From Limnomonas spitsbergensis (lineage: Eukaryota > Chlorophyta > Chlorophyceae > Chlamydomonadales), in contig JAYJMM010000095.1 of NCBI GenBank assembly GCA_037349105.1, positions 372,001 through 436,000 on the forward strand: DNA of 64,000 bases. The letters run 5' to 3'. The notes under the pieces were generated by a model. It had not been told where the DNA came from. It was given only the letters and a program-made list of their open reading frames with translations, and did not search any database. Numbering within the stretch: the stretch's first letter is position 1; the number at the start of each line of letters is the position of its first letter. Shown here piece by piece: positions 11,381 to 23,280 of the stretch. A program made the position numbers and the translations under genes.

Positions 11381-13462
11381 CTACACCGCCTGAAGAAGCT
11401 GCGGCAGCGGGTCTATCAAAGGAGGCTGCTGCAGCAGATTTAACGGAGAAGGCGGCGGCGGCAGCAGTAGCAGGTTTGACGAAGGAGGCGGTGGCAGCAG
11501 CAGGTCAGCCAGGGGCAGGACGCGGCAGACAAACGGGAGGTCTGCCAGAGCTACCTCAACATCACTAACATGCTCGGGCGCAGCGTACACGACCAGCCGC
11601 GGGGCAAATGCGGCAAACTTAGGGTGTGTGAGCGCGTTGGCCAGGGCTGCAATGCGGTTCTCCAAGGGGCTAAATTTGACAAAGGCTTGGCGGGGCTCCT
11701 GTGGCGCAGCTTTGCTGCAGGTTCTTCTCCTGCCCCGTCCACGACCCCCTCCATTCCGCCGCTTGAGATGCCACTCAAAGGACAGGCCCTCCTGCCTCCT
11801 GAAGTATGGATGGCTGACAGGCAGCTCAGGGTCCATGGCCACCACAAACAAGAAGCTCCAGGCCCCCCGGCCCCCCCGTGTTCCAGCCGCTCCCCCCGCT
11901 ATCAGGCCGTTATGCTGCCGCAGGCGTCGGGTAGGGTCCACCGTGTAACCAACATAGGTTCTGCGACCCCGGCACTCCTCCAACCTGGCACCAGGAGGCT
12001 GATACAGAACGTAGCAGTGATGCTTCCGATTAGGAGGTCCAGCCTCCTCCTCCTCCACCTCTTCCTCCCCGCCCTTCTTCTGCCGGACCCTCTTTTTCAC
12101 CGCCTTCCTCACCAACGCTTTCTTCTCTACCGCTTTCTTCACAACTGTCTTCTTCGCGACCACCTTCTGCTTGACCTCCTTCTCTTCGACATCCCCCTTC
12201 ACCTTCTTCACGACCACCTTCTTGACCTTCTCTTCGACCTCCCCCTTGACCTTCTTCACGACCACCTTCTTGACCTCCTCCTCTTTGACCCTCCCCTTCA
12301 CCTTCTTCCTCCGGGGAGCTGACTGGACAGGAGTCACAGACACTGGATCCTGGCCCCTCACCCTCCGCTTTGGACTGGCAACAGTTGCCGGGGACCCTTT
12401 GCTGCCTCCGCTGCGCTTCAACAGCTTCTTTACGAGGGTGAGCTGCATGTGCGTCAGGCCCTTGTGCCGCTTCTCCTGCTCCTGCACCTCCTTGGGATGA
12501 AGCTTCTTCAGGCAGCGCAACACAGAACTGTCATGGCTGAGTCCTGAGCCATGCTGGGGGCGGGGCTGTGACTGGAGGACCTGCTCGATGATGTCCCTGG
12601 AGAGGCCTGAAGGTGGACCTGGGCATAGGGGTGACTAGGGGTAAAACAAGGCCACGGAGCAAAGGCTAGCTCAGAATTGTTGTATAATTTTAGCCGTAGC
12701 AGCTGTGTTGTGCCCTCCTCTGTGATCTAGGACTAGCTACTTCAGCAGGCATGTCTCACTGGGACAAGTGCTGCCGCCGCTGCTGTCAAAGGTTAACAGA
12801 TAACTGGCTAACTGGCTCAGCCGCCTGAATTTCCAACATGCAGTCCTTCATTCGCTTGTTGCATGAATAGTTTATCTCACTATATTCTCACCTACATTCA
12901 GCCCATGCAGAGCGAGGATGGGTTCCTCATTCAGCAGGTCCAGGTCCAGCAGTAGAAGCAGGTGCTGCAGTGCGGTGGCATGCTGGATGCCGCCGCGAGA
13001 TTCAAGAAGCTCCTTTACGGATGTCACGCAAGGCTTCTGCTCCCCTTTGATCAGGTTCAGGATTTTGGTTGTAGCCCCGGTGATATCAGGCTTCGCAGTC
13101 TCACGCAGGACTGACGTTTCCTTCGATTCACCAGCTGCTGAGTGTGCAGCCTCGGGTGGCTTAGCTGCAAGATGCAGCAGGTGAAGTGTGGTAACCAAGA
13201 GGGAAATTGGAAAGAATTGTGTCGAATGCATGTATCTTCTGTGACTGCCTGTGAATGGCATCAAGAAGCAGGCAGCCATGTGCGGCAACTCACCAACTGC
13301 CTTCAATTGTGTGCTCCTCGAGCGGATTTCCGAAGCTGATGCGCTGTTATTTCTTGCAATTACGTTCTGAACTTCTCTGGAATGTGGCGCATGCAATGCT
13401 GAGGCGCCAGTTTGGCGGCACGGGGCGCATCGAGCGGGAAAAACTCGCAAGAGCTTAAGCAT
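11381..13462 (-). CDS. SLX1-like GIY-YIG nuclease-domain protein
   Basis: Three exons join in frame: 13462-13294, 13164-12892 and 12618-11381 (559 residues). The GIY-YIG domain at about 349-445 shows CYVLYQ, RTYVGYTVDPTRRLRQHNG and FEWHLKR. These supply the GIY/YIG tyrosines, the conserved arginine and the metal-binding glutamate of SLX1-type structure-specific endonucleases. SLX1 cleaves branched DNA such as Holliday junctions with SLX4. Residues 1-56 are rich in R, S and A and lack acidic residues, like an organelle-targeting peptide. Residues about 258-330 are a lysine-rich linker with a near-perfect internal repeat (KKVVVKKVKG twice). The C-terminal RING-like zinc finger of canonical SLX1 is not visible; the tail is leucine/proline-rich. 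This is therefore an SLX1-like protein, not proven to be the orthologue. Confidence 0.8.
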
Positions 13463-14268
13463 TGCTATGTCAGCGCATATTATACTGTATACCTTGCTCC
13501 AATGGTGTTCCAATGTTTGCATCTACTTGCCATGCCATGGACCTTTGCTGTGCATCGTCCTCGTCAGACGTCGCTGCTCCGAACCCAAAACATTACGGTA
13601 TATTCGGGGGGGTCACATGCATGCCTCCAGCAGACTCGCGACGCTCTTCCATCAAGCATGCACGCGACATGGGTATGAGGCCCAGCGGCGTTAGTATCGC
13701 AAGCATCCATGTATTTGTGTGCTGGCGAATCTGTGACAGGAGGTTGCACGACAGGGTGTACCAGGGGCTGGCACAAGGTGCACCTACACATGCATGTACT
13801 GTTTTTCCTCTCTGCCAACTTCAATTCACAAGGATGGTGTTTCATTTGAAATTTCATCGCAACATTGACTTTCCTGAGGCCTACCGGCCTAGAATCTACT
13901 CAGCATGCCCTAGCTCAAGCTCCATGCATGCCTTCAGTTATGGCTAGCCTGATACCAACAGCATCTCGTCTCTCTTCGTCATTCATTGCTAAAATGAGAG
14001 GTCATGATCCTCATAAACCTGGCTGCTTTAAAATACTTTTTGTATAAATATTAAGCTTTAAACCTGTTCTGACAGACAAAAAGAGGATCAAGTTCAGAAG
14101 ATGCCAGAACTCTGGCCGGAGAATTAAAATTCACAACTGCACTTGCAATTAACAAGTACAAAAATCACTTACGTACTTGCATGTAACAACATTGCGTGAG
14201 AATTTCTAGCTGGGATTTCTGGCTGAAAAAGATGACGTCGACCAATAAACTGCATACGCAGAAGACAT
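13463..14268. other. Intergenic segment upstream of the SLX1-like gene
   Basis: It lies between two minus-strand genes and should contain the SLX1-like promoter and the WD40 3' UTR. No additional exon or RNA gene was recognised. Confidence 0.4.
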
Positions 14269-17200
14269 TCAGGCTTTAAACACCTTCAATGTTTTATCAA
14301 ACGAGCATGTGATGAGCAGATTCTTGTCTGGATCGTACGCCATGTCCCTCACATTGATCTTGTGGCCTGTCAGCTTGGCAACAACCTTGCAGGTACCCAC
14401 GTGGAACACCCACACCTGCACGTAGGGTTAAGGTGCAGGTTTTGTTTGAAACACCACACTTGCAAAGACAGTTCAGGTAAAAAGTCAAACACCCACACCC
14501 ACACCTGCACAGAGTAATTAGGATTCAGGTTCTTTGTAAAACGCCCACACCTGAACACAAGTTAGGGTTGCCATTATGTGTGAAACACCCAAACCCACAC
14601 ATAGGGCTCACAGTTTGTGTGAAGCACCCATGCTAGCACACATGGTACATGGGGATCTAGACAAATTTTCCAAATCATTCACGAATCCATGCGTTGCACA
14701 AACAGTACAGTAGAAAGACGTCATTAGACTTGCAGCACGGGACAGGAAGATATCATACATAGCATGATTGGCAAGAAGGCGTCAAGGGAGACCCTACATG
14801 CATTCTCCAACTGGCACCATTGCTTGCAGCAGGTGACAAGGCTCGGCAGGCAGCTTCACATCCACGCACATCCCCCCACCTGCGCTGACACTGTGGCTAC
14901 GTAGATATAGAATCCGTCGCGATGCCAAGCTGCCACCGGGTTGTGGAATTGCTCAGTGGTGGCAAAGAAGGAGCGTGAGTGCGTCCAGTCTGCAGTGCGC
15001 AGCATCAGCAAGCGCGCCGAGTCCGTGGACACGAGGAGGAACCTGACCCATGCGCATGCAGCAGGCCAGGGGCAAGTGAGCAGCCACACATCTTATAGGC
15101 AGAGAACACTGCACACAATCTTAGAAGGGGGCTTGAAATTCCACGCCGAAAAGATCATAGAGCGGGATTTCAGATATTCAGCGTTATAATCCTACCTGCC
15201 ATCTGGGGACAGAGCGAGATGGCGTGCGGAGAAGGAGACATGGTCGTCGCCCGCCTCGTTCATGTTGACAAGTTGATCTGGATCTGCATCCTGCAGGCGG
15301 TCAAACAACACATCAGGGGGGCGCAATGCACGGTGAGGGACAGCCCGGACAGGGCTTGGCGGCCAACCTCCTGGCCAGAGGGTCCCAAGAATGAAAGCAA
15401 CATCATTGGGGCCTGGGCTGAGAGAGATCTGTCCATGGCACACTCTTGCGGCAGCCATGCACTGCTGCAGTGGTATTGAAGCAGCGTCTCATTTTATACA
15501 CTATAAGCCTGAACCCTGCTGCAAAAGCATATAGCGGTACCAGTACAGTACTGATCTACGCGCGGGTAGCCCAATGTACCCATCCTCTTGAGTTACGTGT
15601 GATGATCTGCCCAGGTGTCAGCACTCCTCCCCCTACGCACAAGATAAACAATTACAACTAAAAGAACAGTAGCACCTGCAGCCTCCTTGTATCCAACAGC
15701 CGCAGGTAGTTGGTGGCCTTGAGCGCAACCACCAGGGTATGTCCATCATGAAGCAGGAGAACGTCCTGGACAGGTGCTGAGTAGGGCACCTGCGGACAAG
15801 AGAGCGGGGGGGGAAGAGAGGGGGTGGACAGGTGCTGAGTAGGGCACCTGAGGACAAGAGAGCGGGGGGGGAAGAGAGGGGGTGGACAGGTGCTGAGTAG
15901 GGCACCTGAGGACAAGAGAGCGGGGGGGGAAGAGAGGGGGTGGACAGGTGCTGAGTAGGGCATCTGAGGACAAGAGAGCGGGGAGGGGGGGGAAGAGAGG
16001 GGGTGGACAGGTGCTGAGTAGGGCACCTGAGGACAAGAGAGCGGGGGGGGAAGAGAGGGGGTGGACAGGTGCTGAGTAGGGCACCTGAGGACAAGAGAGC
16101 AGGGGGGGGGGAAGAGAGGGGGTGGACAGGTGCTGAGTAGGGCATCTGAGGACAAGAGAGCGGGGGGGGAAGAGAGGAGGTGGACAGGTGCTGAGTAGGG
16201 CACCTGAGGACAAGAGAGCGGGGGGGGAAGAGAGGAGGTGGACAGGTGCTGAGTAGGGCAACTGGGAACAAGGAGAGGGGGGGGGGAAGAGAGGAGGGGG
16301 TGGACAGGTGCTGAGTAGGGCACCTGAGGACAAGAGAGCGGGGGGGGAAGAGAGGAGGTGGACAGGTGCTGAGTAGGGCACCTGAGGACAAGAGAGCGGG
16401 GGGGGAAGAGAGGGGGTGGACAGGTGCTGAGTAGGGCAACTGGGAACAAGGAGAGGGGGGGGGGAAGAGAGGAGGGGGTGGACAGGTGCTGAGTAGGGCA
16501 CCTGAGGACAAGAGAGCGGGGGGGGGGGGAAGAGAGGGGGTGGACAGGTGCTGAGTAGGGCACCTGAGGACAAGAGAGCAGGGGGGGGGGAAGAGAGGGG
16601 GTGGACAGGTGCTGAGTAGGGCACCTGAGGACAAGAGAGCAGGGGGGGGGGAAGAGAGGGGGTGGACAGGTGCTGAGTAGGGCACCTGAGGACAAGAGAG
16701 CGGGGGGGGAAGAGAGGGGGTGGACAGGTGCTGAGTAGGGCACCTGAGGACAAGAGAGCGGGGGGGGGGGGAAGAGAGGGGGTGGACAGGTGCTGAGTAG
16801 GGCACCTGAGGACAAGAGAGCAGGGGGGGGGGAAGAGAGGGGGTGGACAGGTGCTGAGTAGGGCACCTGAGGACAAGAGAGCGGGGGGGGAAGAGAGGGG
16901 GTGGACAGGTGCTGAGTAGGGCAACTGGGAACAAGGAGAGGGGGGGGGGAAGAGAGGAGGGGGTGGACAGGTGCTGAGTAGGGCACCTGAGGACAAGAGA
17001 GCGGGGGGGGGGGAAGAGAGGGGGTGGACAGGTGCTGAGTAGGGCACCTGAGGACAAGAGAGCAGGGGGGGGGGAAGAGAGGGGGTGGACAGGTGCTGAG
17101 TAGGGCACCTGAGGACAAGAGAGCAGGGGGGGGGGAAGAGAGGGGGTGGACAGGTGCTGAGTAGGGCACCTGAGGACAAGAGAGCGGGGGGGGGGGAAGA

Positions 17201-20200
17201 GAGGGGGTGGACAGGTGCTGAGTAGGGCATCTGAGGACAAGAGAGCGGGGGGGGAAGAGAGGGGGTGGACAGGTGCTGAGTAGGGCACCTGAGGACAAGA
17301 GAGCAGGGGGGGGGGAAGAGAGGGGGTGGACAGGTGCTGAGTAGGGCAACTGGGAACAAGGAGAGGGGGGGGGGAAGAGAGGAGGGGGTGGACAGGTGCT
17401 GAGTAGGGCACCTGAGGACAAGAGAGCGGGGGGGGAAGAGAGGGGGTGGACAGGTGCTGAGTAGGGCACCTGAGGACAAGAGAGCAGGGGGGGGGGAAGA
17501 GAGGGGGTGGACAGGTGCTGAGTAGGGCACCTGAGGACAAGAGAGCGGGGGGGGAAGAGAGGGGGTGGACAGGTGCTGAGTAGGGCATCTGAGGACAAGA
17601 GAGCGGGGGGGGGGGAAGAGAGGGGGTGGACAGGTGCTGAGTAGGGCATCTGAGGACAAGAGAGCGGGGGGGGAAGAGAGGGGGTGGACAGGTGCTGAGT
17701 AGGGCACCTGAGGACAAGAGAGCGGGGGGGGGGGAAGAGAGGGGGTGGACAGGTGCTGAGTAGGGCACCTGAGGACAAGAGAGCGGGGGGGGAAGAGAGG
17801 GGGTGGACAGGTGCTGAGTAGGGCACCTGAGGACAAGAGAGCGGGGGGGGGGGAAGAGAGGGGGTGGACAGGTGCTGAGTAGGGCACCTGAGGACAAGAG
17901 AGCAGGGGGGGGGGAAGAGAGGGGGTGGACAGGTGCTGAGTAGGGCATCTGAGGACAAGAGAGCGGGGGGGGAAGAGAGGGGGTGGACAGGTGCTGAGTA
18001 GGGCACCTGAGGACAAGAGAGCGGGGGGGGGGGAAGAGAGGGGGTGGACAGGTGCTGAGTAGGGCATCTGAGGACAAGAGAGCGGGGGGGGAAGAGAGGG
18101 GGTGGACAGGTGCTGAGTAGGGCATCTGAGGACAAGAGAGCGGGGGGGGAAGAGAGGGGGTGGACAGGTGCTGAGTAGGGCACCTGAGGACAAGAGAGCG
18201 GGGGGGGGGGAAGAGAGGGGGTGGACAGGTGCTGAGTAGGGCACCTGAGGACAAGAGAGCAGGGGGGGGGGAAGAGAGGGGGTGGACAGGTGCTGAGTAG
18301 GGCATCTGAGGACAAGAGAGCGGGGGGGGAAGAGAGGGGGTGGACAGGTGCTGAGTAGGGCACCTGAGGACAAGAGAGCGGGGGGGGAAGAGAGGGGGTG
18401 GACAGGTGCTGAGTAGGGCACCTGAGGACAAGAGAGCGGGGGGGGGGGAAGAGAGGGGGTGGACAGGTGCTGAGTAGGGCATCTGAGGACAAGAGAGCGG
18501 GGGGGGAAGAGAGGGGGTGGACAGGTGCTGAGTAGGGCATCTGAGGACAAGAGAGCGGGGGGGGAAGAGAGGGGGTGGACAGGTGCTGAGTAGGGCACCT
18601 GAGGACAAGAGAGCGGGGGGGGGGGAAGAGAGGGGGTGGACAGGTGCTGAGTAGGGCATCTGAGGACAAGAGAGCGGGGGGGGAAGAGAGGGGGTGGACA
18701 GGTGCTGAGTAGGGCAACTGGGAACAAGGAGAGGGGGGGGGGAAGAGAGGAGGGGGTGGACAGGTGCTGAGTAGGGCACCTGAGGACAAGAGAGCGGGGG
18801 GGGAAGAGAGGGGGTGGACAGGTGCTGAGTAGGGCAACTGGGAACAAGGAGAGGGGGGGGGGAAGAGAGGAGGGGGTGGACAGGTGCTGAGTAGGGCACC
18901 TGAGGACAAGAGAGCGGGGGGGGAAGAGAGGGGGTGGACAGGTGCTGAGTAGGGCACCTGAGGACAAGAGAGCGGGGGGGGAAGAGAGGGGGTGGACAGG
19001 TGCTGAGTAGGGCAACTGAGGACAAGAGAGCAGGGGGGGGGGAAGAGAGGGGGTGGACAGGTGCTGAGTAGGGCACCTGAGGACAAGAGAGCAGGGGGGG
19101 GGAAGAGAGGGGGTGGACAGGTGCTGAGTAGGGCACCTGAGGACAAGAGAGCGGGGGGGGAAGAGAGGGGGTGGACAGGTGCTGAGTAGGGCAACTGGGA
19201 ACAAGGAGAGGGGGGGGGGAAGAGAGGAGGGGGTGGACAGGTGCTGAGTAGGGCACCTGAGGACAAGAGAGCGGGGGGGGAAGAGAGGGGGTGGACAGGT
19301 GCTGAGTAGGGCAACTGGGAACAAGGAGAGGGGGGGGGGAAGAGAGGAGGGGGTGGACAGGTGCTGAGTAGGGCACCTGAGGACAAGAGAGCAGGGGGGG
19401 GGGAAGAGAGGGGGTGGACAGGTGCTGAGTAGGGCAACTGGGAACAAGGAGAGGGGGGGGGGAAGAGAGGAGGTGGACAGGTGCTGAGTAGGGCACCTGA
19501 GGACAAGAGAGCGGGGGGGGAAGAGAGGAGGTGGACAGGTGCTGAGTAGGGCACCTGAGGACAAGAGAGCGGGGGGGGAAGAGAGGGGGTGGACAGGTGC
19601 TGAGTAGGGCAACTGGGAACAAGGAGAGGGGGGGGGGAAGAGAGGAGGGGGTGGACAGGTGCTGAGTAGGGCACCTGAGGACAAGAGAGCGGGGGGGGAA
19701 GAGAGGGGGTGGACAGGTGCTGAGTAGGGCAACTGGGAACAAGGAGAGGGGGGGGGGAAGAGAGGAGGGGGTGGACAGGTGCTGAGTAGGGCAACTGGGA
19801 ACAAGGAGAGGGGGGGGGTGGGGAGAGAGGAGGTGGACAGGAGCTGAGTAGGGCAATTGGGAATCTTGGAGCAGGGAAGGGCAATTCAAGCAAGAGGCTG
19901 GAGGCTGCAGGTGTGACCATGTTAGTGGACGGGTTGCTGTCAATGCAGTATCAAGAGCTGGCACCAGCTTTCTGCCCATGGTCAGCATATCAGGGTTTGA
20001 ACTAAGAATGCGTATGGCTGCAACTGCAGCGGCAGGTAGTGCTTTGGCAGGCACTCACTACGCTGCTGTCCAACCATCTACAAGTTCTGCAATGAACAGT
20101 TGAGCCCACTTCAAGCTTTTGACAGACATGCTGGTCTAAAGATGCCCTAGCTACATCAATGCTCACAAGCCAACTATCTATTGTAGTATCACGAGGCCTA

Positions 20201-22416
20201 TCTATGCTTAGCCAACATCAGGATTACTATCACCGCTACTTACGGCAGTGCTTATTTTTGTTCAGGCCAGATCACATTTGGTAAGCCGCTGGGCAGCCAC
20301 CTTCAGGCTGGTGATGACCAAAGCTGGATCGACCTACAGTCGGTGGCCCAAGCAGCAGGGCTAGCCACACCAGGCCTCCATGGCCAGCTGGCCACGGGCC
20401 GTGATGTGGCTGCATTATTGGTGTGATACGGTACCTGCTTGACAAGCTCCAGGCTTCCCTGAGTCGTCTCTCCCGTGCCCTCCACCCGCCCTGTGAAGCG
20501 GAACACCCCCAGGCTCTGGTCAGCAGAGGCCGTCACAAGGAAGCAATCTCCACTACTGGCCTCGCCAGCTGCCGGACTCGTGCTCAGCTCCAAGTCCGTG
20601 GCCCACAGCACTCGCACCACATACTTTGCATGCGCCTTGAGGGATGCTACCAAGCCGCCACTGGCAGCCTGTATAATGCACACCAGTAGGGTGCAGTGTC
20701 ACGGCATGCTGTACCAGAGGGACAAGACCCTGTACTGTATTCGATGTTTAAATGACATCCTCCAAGGTTTGTGGGAGAGGGCGGGGTCGAGGCAGGGAAT
20801 GGGGACCTTTCGCAAGCAGTAGGGCAGCTATGACTGGGATGACGCAGACCAAGCCTAGACAGCTTTACCGCCAGTGGCCCAGCAGCAGGGAGGCTTACAA
20901 AGTTCTACAAAATCTAGAAACAAGCTCTGCCTGATCAACAGGGGCGGCCACTTTGCCTGAGGGTGGTGAACACATGGCGCAATGCATTGTAGGCCAGTGA
21001 CATACAGAGAGGGATGAGTGCCCTCAAGCCTCACCAGCAGTACCGACAAGCTACCGTCCATCGAGCCTATCGCCACCAGGGGATGAGACCTGAATGCAAA
21101 TACCGTTGGGGGAGGAGGCGAGGCCTTGAAAGATAAATGAATCAGGCAGGATTTTCTGGGCTGGGCTGGACTGGGCCAGATGTTCCGCAGCCTCAGTGCG
21201 TCGCGGGTGAGTGTGTCCTAGCTGAAACCGGAGTGAGCAGAGACTGGGGGCTTTTTTGGCATGAAAGGGCTTGCCTGCCCAGAAAAGCTAGGGGCAGGCA
21301 AGCCCTATGCTGTAAATAGCAGAATAAATTGGAAGAGGGTATGTGGAGCGTGCGGGCATTCTCACCTGCATCCCCAAATCGGCATCTGTACCGTAAAGCG
21401 TGACCTCTACCCAAGGACCCCCTGCCACTCACCTGCTGCTGCTAGAGAGAAGCAGGTCGATGCTCAGCACACCTCCAGCACCCACTCGCGTCTCCCACAC
21501 CACGTCACCCGCAAACTCCACCAGACGCACAATGCCGTCACCTGCACAGCGCAACCTCAAAGGGATCTAGATCTAGATCCAGTTCCCAAAGCCTCCCATT
21601 AGGCGCAGATGGTTTCCAAGATCCTGGTTAACAGAGCTGATCCTGCTCTGGTTAGTAGGGATGTCCATATATGATCGTATGAGGGGACATGTAAGAGTGA
21701 GCTCCCAAGATGAGGGGAAGAACGCCATCCTTCGCGAGCTGACACTTAAACCCTCACATGATGATCATCACATGCGGTGTGGTCACAGAGCTCATGCATA
21801 CCTGAACCAGTGACAGCAGCTTCCCGTCCCAGCCATGCACAGACGCATGTCACACTGGAGGGGTGCACTCCCTCAATGGTTACCAGCAGTTGAGAGGCGA
21901 AGTCCTCCCGCCCACCCCGCAGCAGTGCCTCATTCTCAATACGTCTGGCCACAGCAGTCTCGTCCACTTCGGCTGCCAGTACTGCTTCCATATCCCCCCA
22001 CACTAGCTGGACGACAGGATGAGCCATGAGCATGTGGAGAAGGTGTTGACAACAAAGAGGTAGGTACCATGTGCAGGCGCAAGCAGGACAGCTTAGACAG
22101 GTGTGGATCTGCATACATCCATATGTTTCATGTACCTGCATCAGCTTGGAACCTTGATTCAGCTTTGAGTCATCATAAAGTAAGCCAGACTCTCTTTCAA
22201 GCGCACCCAGAGCTGATGCGAGCAACAAGAACCGCATGGGGATGTTCATGTCCATGCATGGGAAGAAGGTCAGCCACAGGAATTTAGGAGAATTCGAAGG
22301 TCCTTTAGATGAGAGGTGGCATATGCTTTCCCACCTGATGCATAGCCCTGGTCGCTCAGCCACTGCTGCACATAGAGGAGGGCTAACTTCTCCGGATCGG
22401 TTTCAGGAATGTCCAT
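14269..22416 (-). CDS. LisH/WD40-repeat protein
   Basis: Ten exons join in frame: 22416-22335, 22212-22136, 22006-21802, 21541-21433, 21089-21035, 20668-20435, 15789-15676, 15428-15196, 15042-14880 and 14415-14269 (472 residues). The N-terminus is LisH-like (ALLYVQQWLSDQGYASAL, about residues 12-29), a dimerisation motif, followed by a helical stretch. WD40-type blades follow: SGDGIVRLVEF, VAIGSMDGSLSVLLAASG, VTASADQSLGVF, LSPDGRFLLVSTDSARL and a final LTGHKINVRDMAYDP with LITCSFDKTLKVF. Such proteins are scaffolds; the specific partner is not identifiable here. The intron between exons 6 and 7 is 4.6 kb, against 66-460 bp for the others, because of a minisatellite. Exon 7 could also begin at 15765, but starting at 15789 gives the natural join VKQ|VPYSAPVQDVLLL. 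Confidence 0.85.
14416..14640 (-). repeat. Degenerate tandem repeats upstream of last WD40 exon
   Basis: On the minus strand, at least three diverged copies of the intron-exon boundary CAG|GTGTGGGTGTT precede the true acceptor at 14415. They are spaced roughly 60-80 bp apart and separated by AGGATTCAGG-like and TTGTTTGAAAC-like sequence. The copies resemble additional 3' splice sites. Confidence 0.55.
15768..19861 (-). repeat. 4-kb intronic minisatellite, unit 57-62 bp, about 70 copies
   Basis: The unit on the plus strand runs GACAGGTGCTGAGTAGGGCA, then CCTGAGGACAAGAGAGC, a G-run of 7-10, and GAAGAGAGGGGGTG. Variants: CACC or CATC before TGAGG (type A), and CAACTGGGAACAAGGAGAG with GAGGAGGGGG (type B), which alternates with type A at the 19.0-19.8 kb end. 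The G-run length also varies. On the transcribed (minus-coding) strand each unit reads pyrimidine tract, TTGTCCTCAG, GTGCCCTACTCAGCACCTGT; the last part equals the first bases of WD40 exon 7. The unit has no stop in any minus frame, so three open frames of over 1300 codons cross it; they are artefacts. Copy number is estimated from length. Confidence 0.95.
20270..20405. repeat. Copy of the intron-located dispersed repeat (WD40 intron)
   Basis: It lies just inside the donor end of the large intron. Blocks GGTGATGACCAAAGC, GGTGGCCCAAGCAGCAGGGC and GGCCAGCTGGCCAC match the 1245-1390 copy. A shorter fragment with GCCAGTGGCCCAGCAGCAGGG is at 20828-20900 in the adjacent intron. Confidence 0.5.
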
Positions 22417-22566
22417 TTCATATGCGTTCAGTAGGTGAATATCAGAATGGTTACGTAGACGTGCGGGCGGTGCAGCACTTCAGGTGCGATCGCTGTACAT
22501 GAAAAGCCTGGCCCCTTGCCACAGCTCCAGAACCGTTTATTGCCTCGCAGTCTCAATAGACTCGCG
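22417..22566. promoter_or_regulatory. 150-bp divergent promoter between WD40 and uL14m genes
   Basis: The two start codons point away from each other with only 150 bp between, so both 5' UTRs and promoters must fit here. It contains CGATCG and runs of CAGCTCC, but no TATA box that I would call. Confidence 0.5.
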
Positions 22567-23280
22567 ATGTGCTTCTCCTCGCTAGCTGCTTGCTTTACAT
22601 TAAACAATATGATCCCGCGGGGATGTTTCTTGAAAGTGATCGACAATAGTGGGGCAAAGCTGGCGCAGGTAATAGGTTTCTACGGGCAGCAAGGCCAGTA
22701 TGGCTACGTAGGTGACGTGGTGAAAGTAGCAATTAAGGAGGCCAAGGGCGAGAAGGTTCAATCTGGTGCCACCAAGAAGGCTGTCATCACAGGTAGGTGC
22801 GGAGGCCTTTCAGCCCCATGCTCATGCTTTGCTGGTCTGGCTCATGCCCATGTGTATGTGATGAGGCAGTGTATTGTAGTGTTTGACTCTGATTAAGTCC
22901 TGAAAGCTTGGTGAGACCTTTCTTTGCACAACATGTCAGGTTTGATTGCAAGCCCTGCAACAATTGCCATGTGATGTGAGGTGGTTAATCCCACTTACCT
23001 GTCCCCATGTCCATCACTCGACTGACACACTCACCTGCCCATTACAATTTAGGTGCAGGCCCAGAGCTGTTAAGTCATTAACCTGTCCATTGCTGCTGCA
23101 GAAACGAAGTTTCGCCAGCCTCGACCCAACGGCAGCCATATTCAGCATCTGAGGAACTCCTGCGCTTTGCTGAGTGAGAAGGGGGCACCGCTGGGGAATC
23201 GCATCAAGGGGTGTTTGGGCTTTGAGTTCAACAAGCCGCGTTGGAGGAAGCTGGGTCTATTGTCCAAGAGGCTGTACTGA
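22567..23280 (+). CDS. Ribosomal protein uL14, mitochondrial type
   Basis: Two exons, 22567-22792 and 23102-23280, join with phase continuity (134 residues). uL14 is a universal large-subunit protein at the subunit interface, binding 23S-type rRNA. The bacterial-type core starts with MIPRGCFLKVIDNSGAKLAQ (residue 15 on). It contains VGDVVKVAIKEAKGEKVQSG and KKAVIT, then RQPRPNGSHIQHLRNSCALL and GAPLGNRIKG, the order expected for L14. A 14-residue extension (MCFSSLAACFTLNN) precedes the core and may act in import. Because L14 is normally plastid-encoded in green algae, the mitochondrial assignment is favoured, but it is an inference. The sequence between 22793 and 23101 is a GT-AG intron. Confidence 0.88.

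Noticed and set aside
15768..19861. CRISPR array
   Set aside because: The units are contiguous tandem copies with length variation in a G-run and no unique spacers, and the context is a eukaryotic intron.
15633..20054. Three minus-strand open frames of over 1300 codons rich in proline, leucine and serine
   Set aside because: They arise because the minisatellite unit has no stop codon in any minus frame. All three frames are equally open, and the flanking real exons show that the array is an intron.
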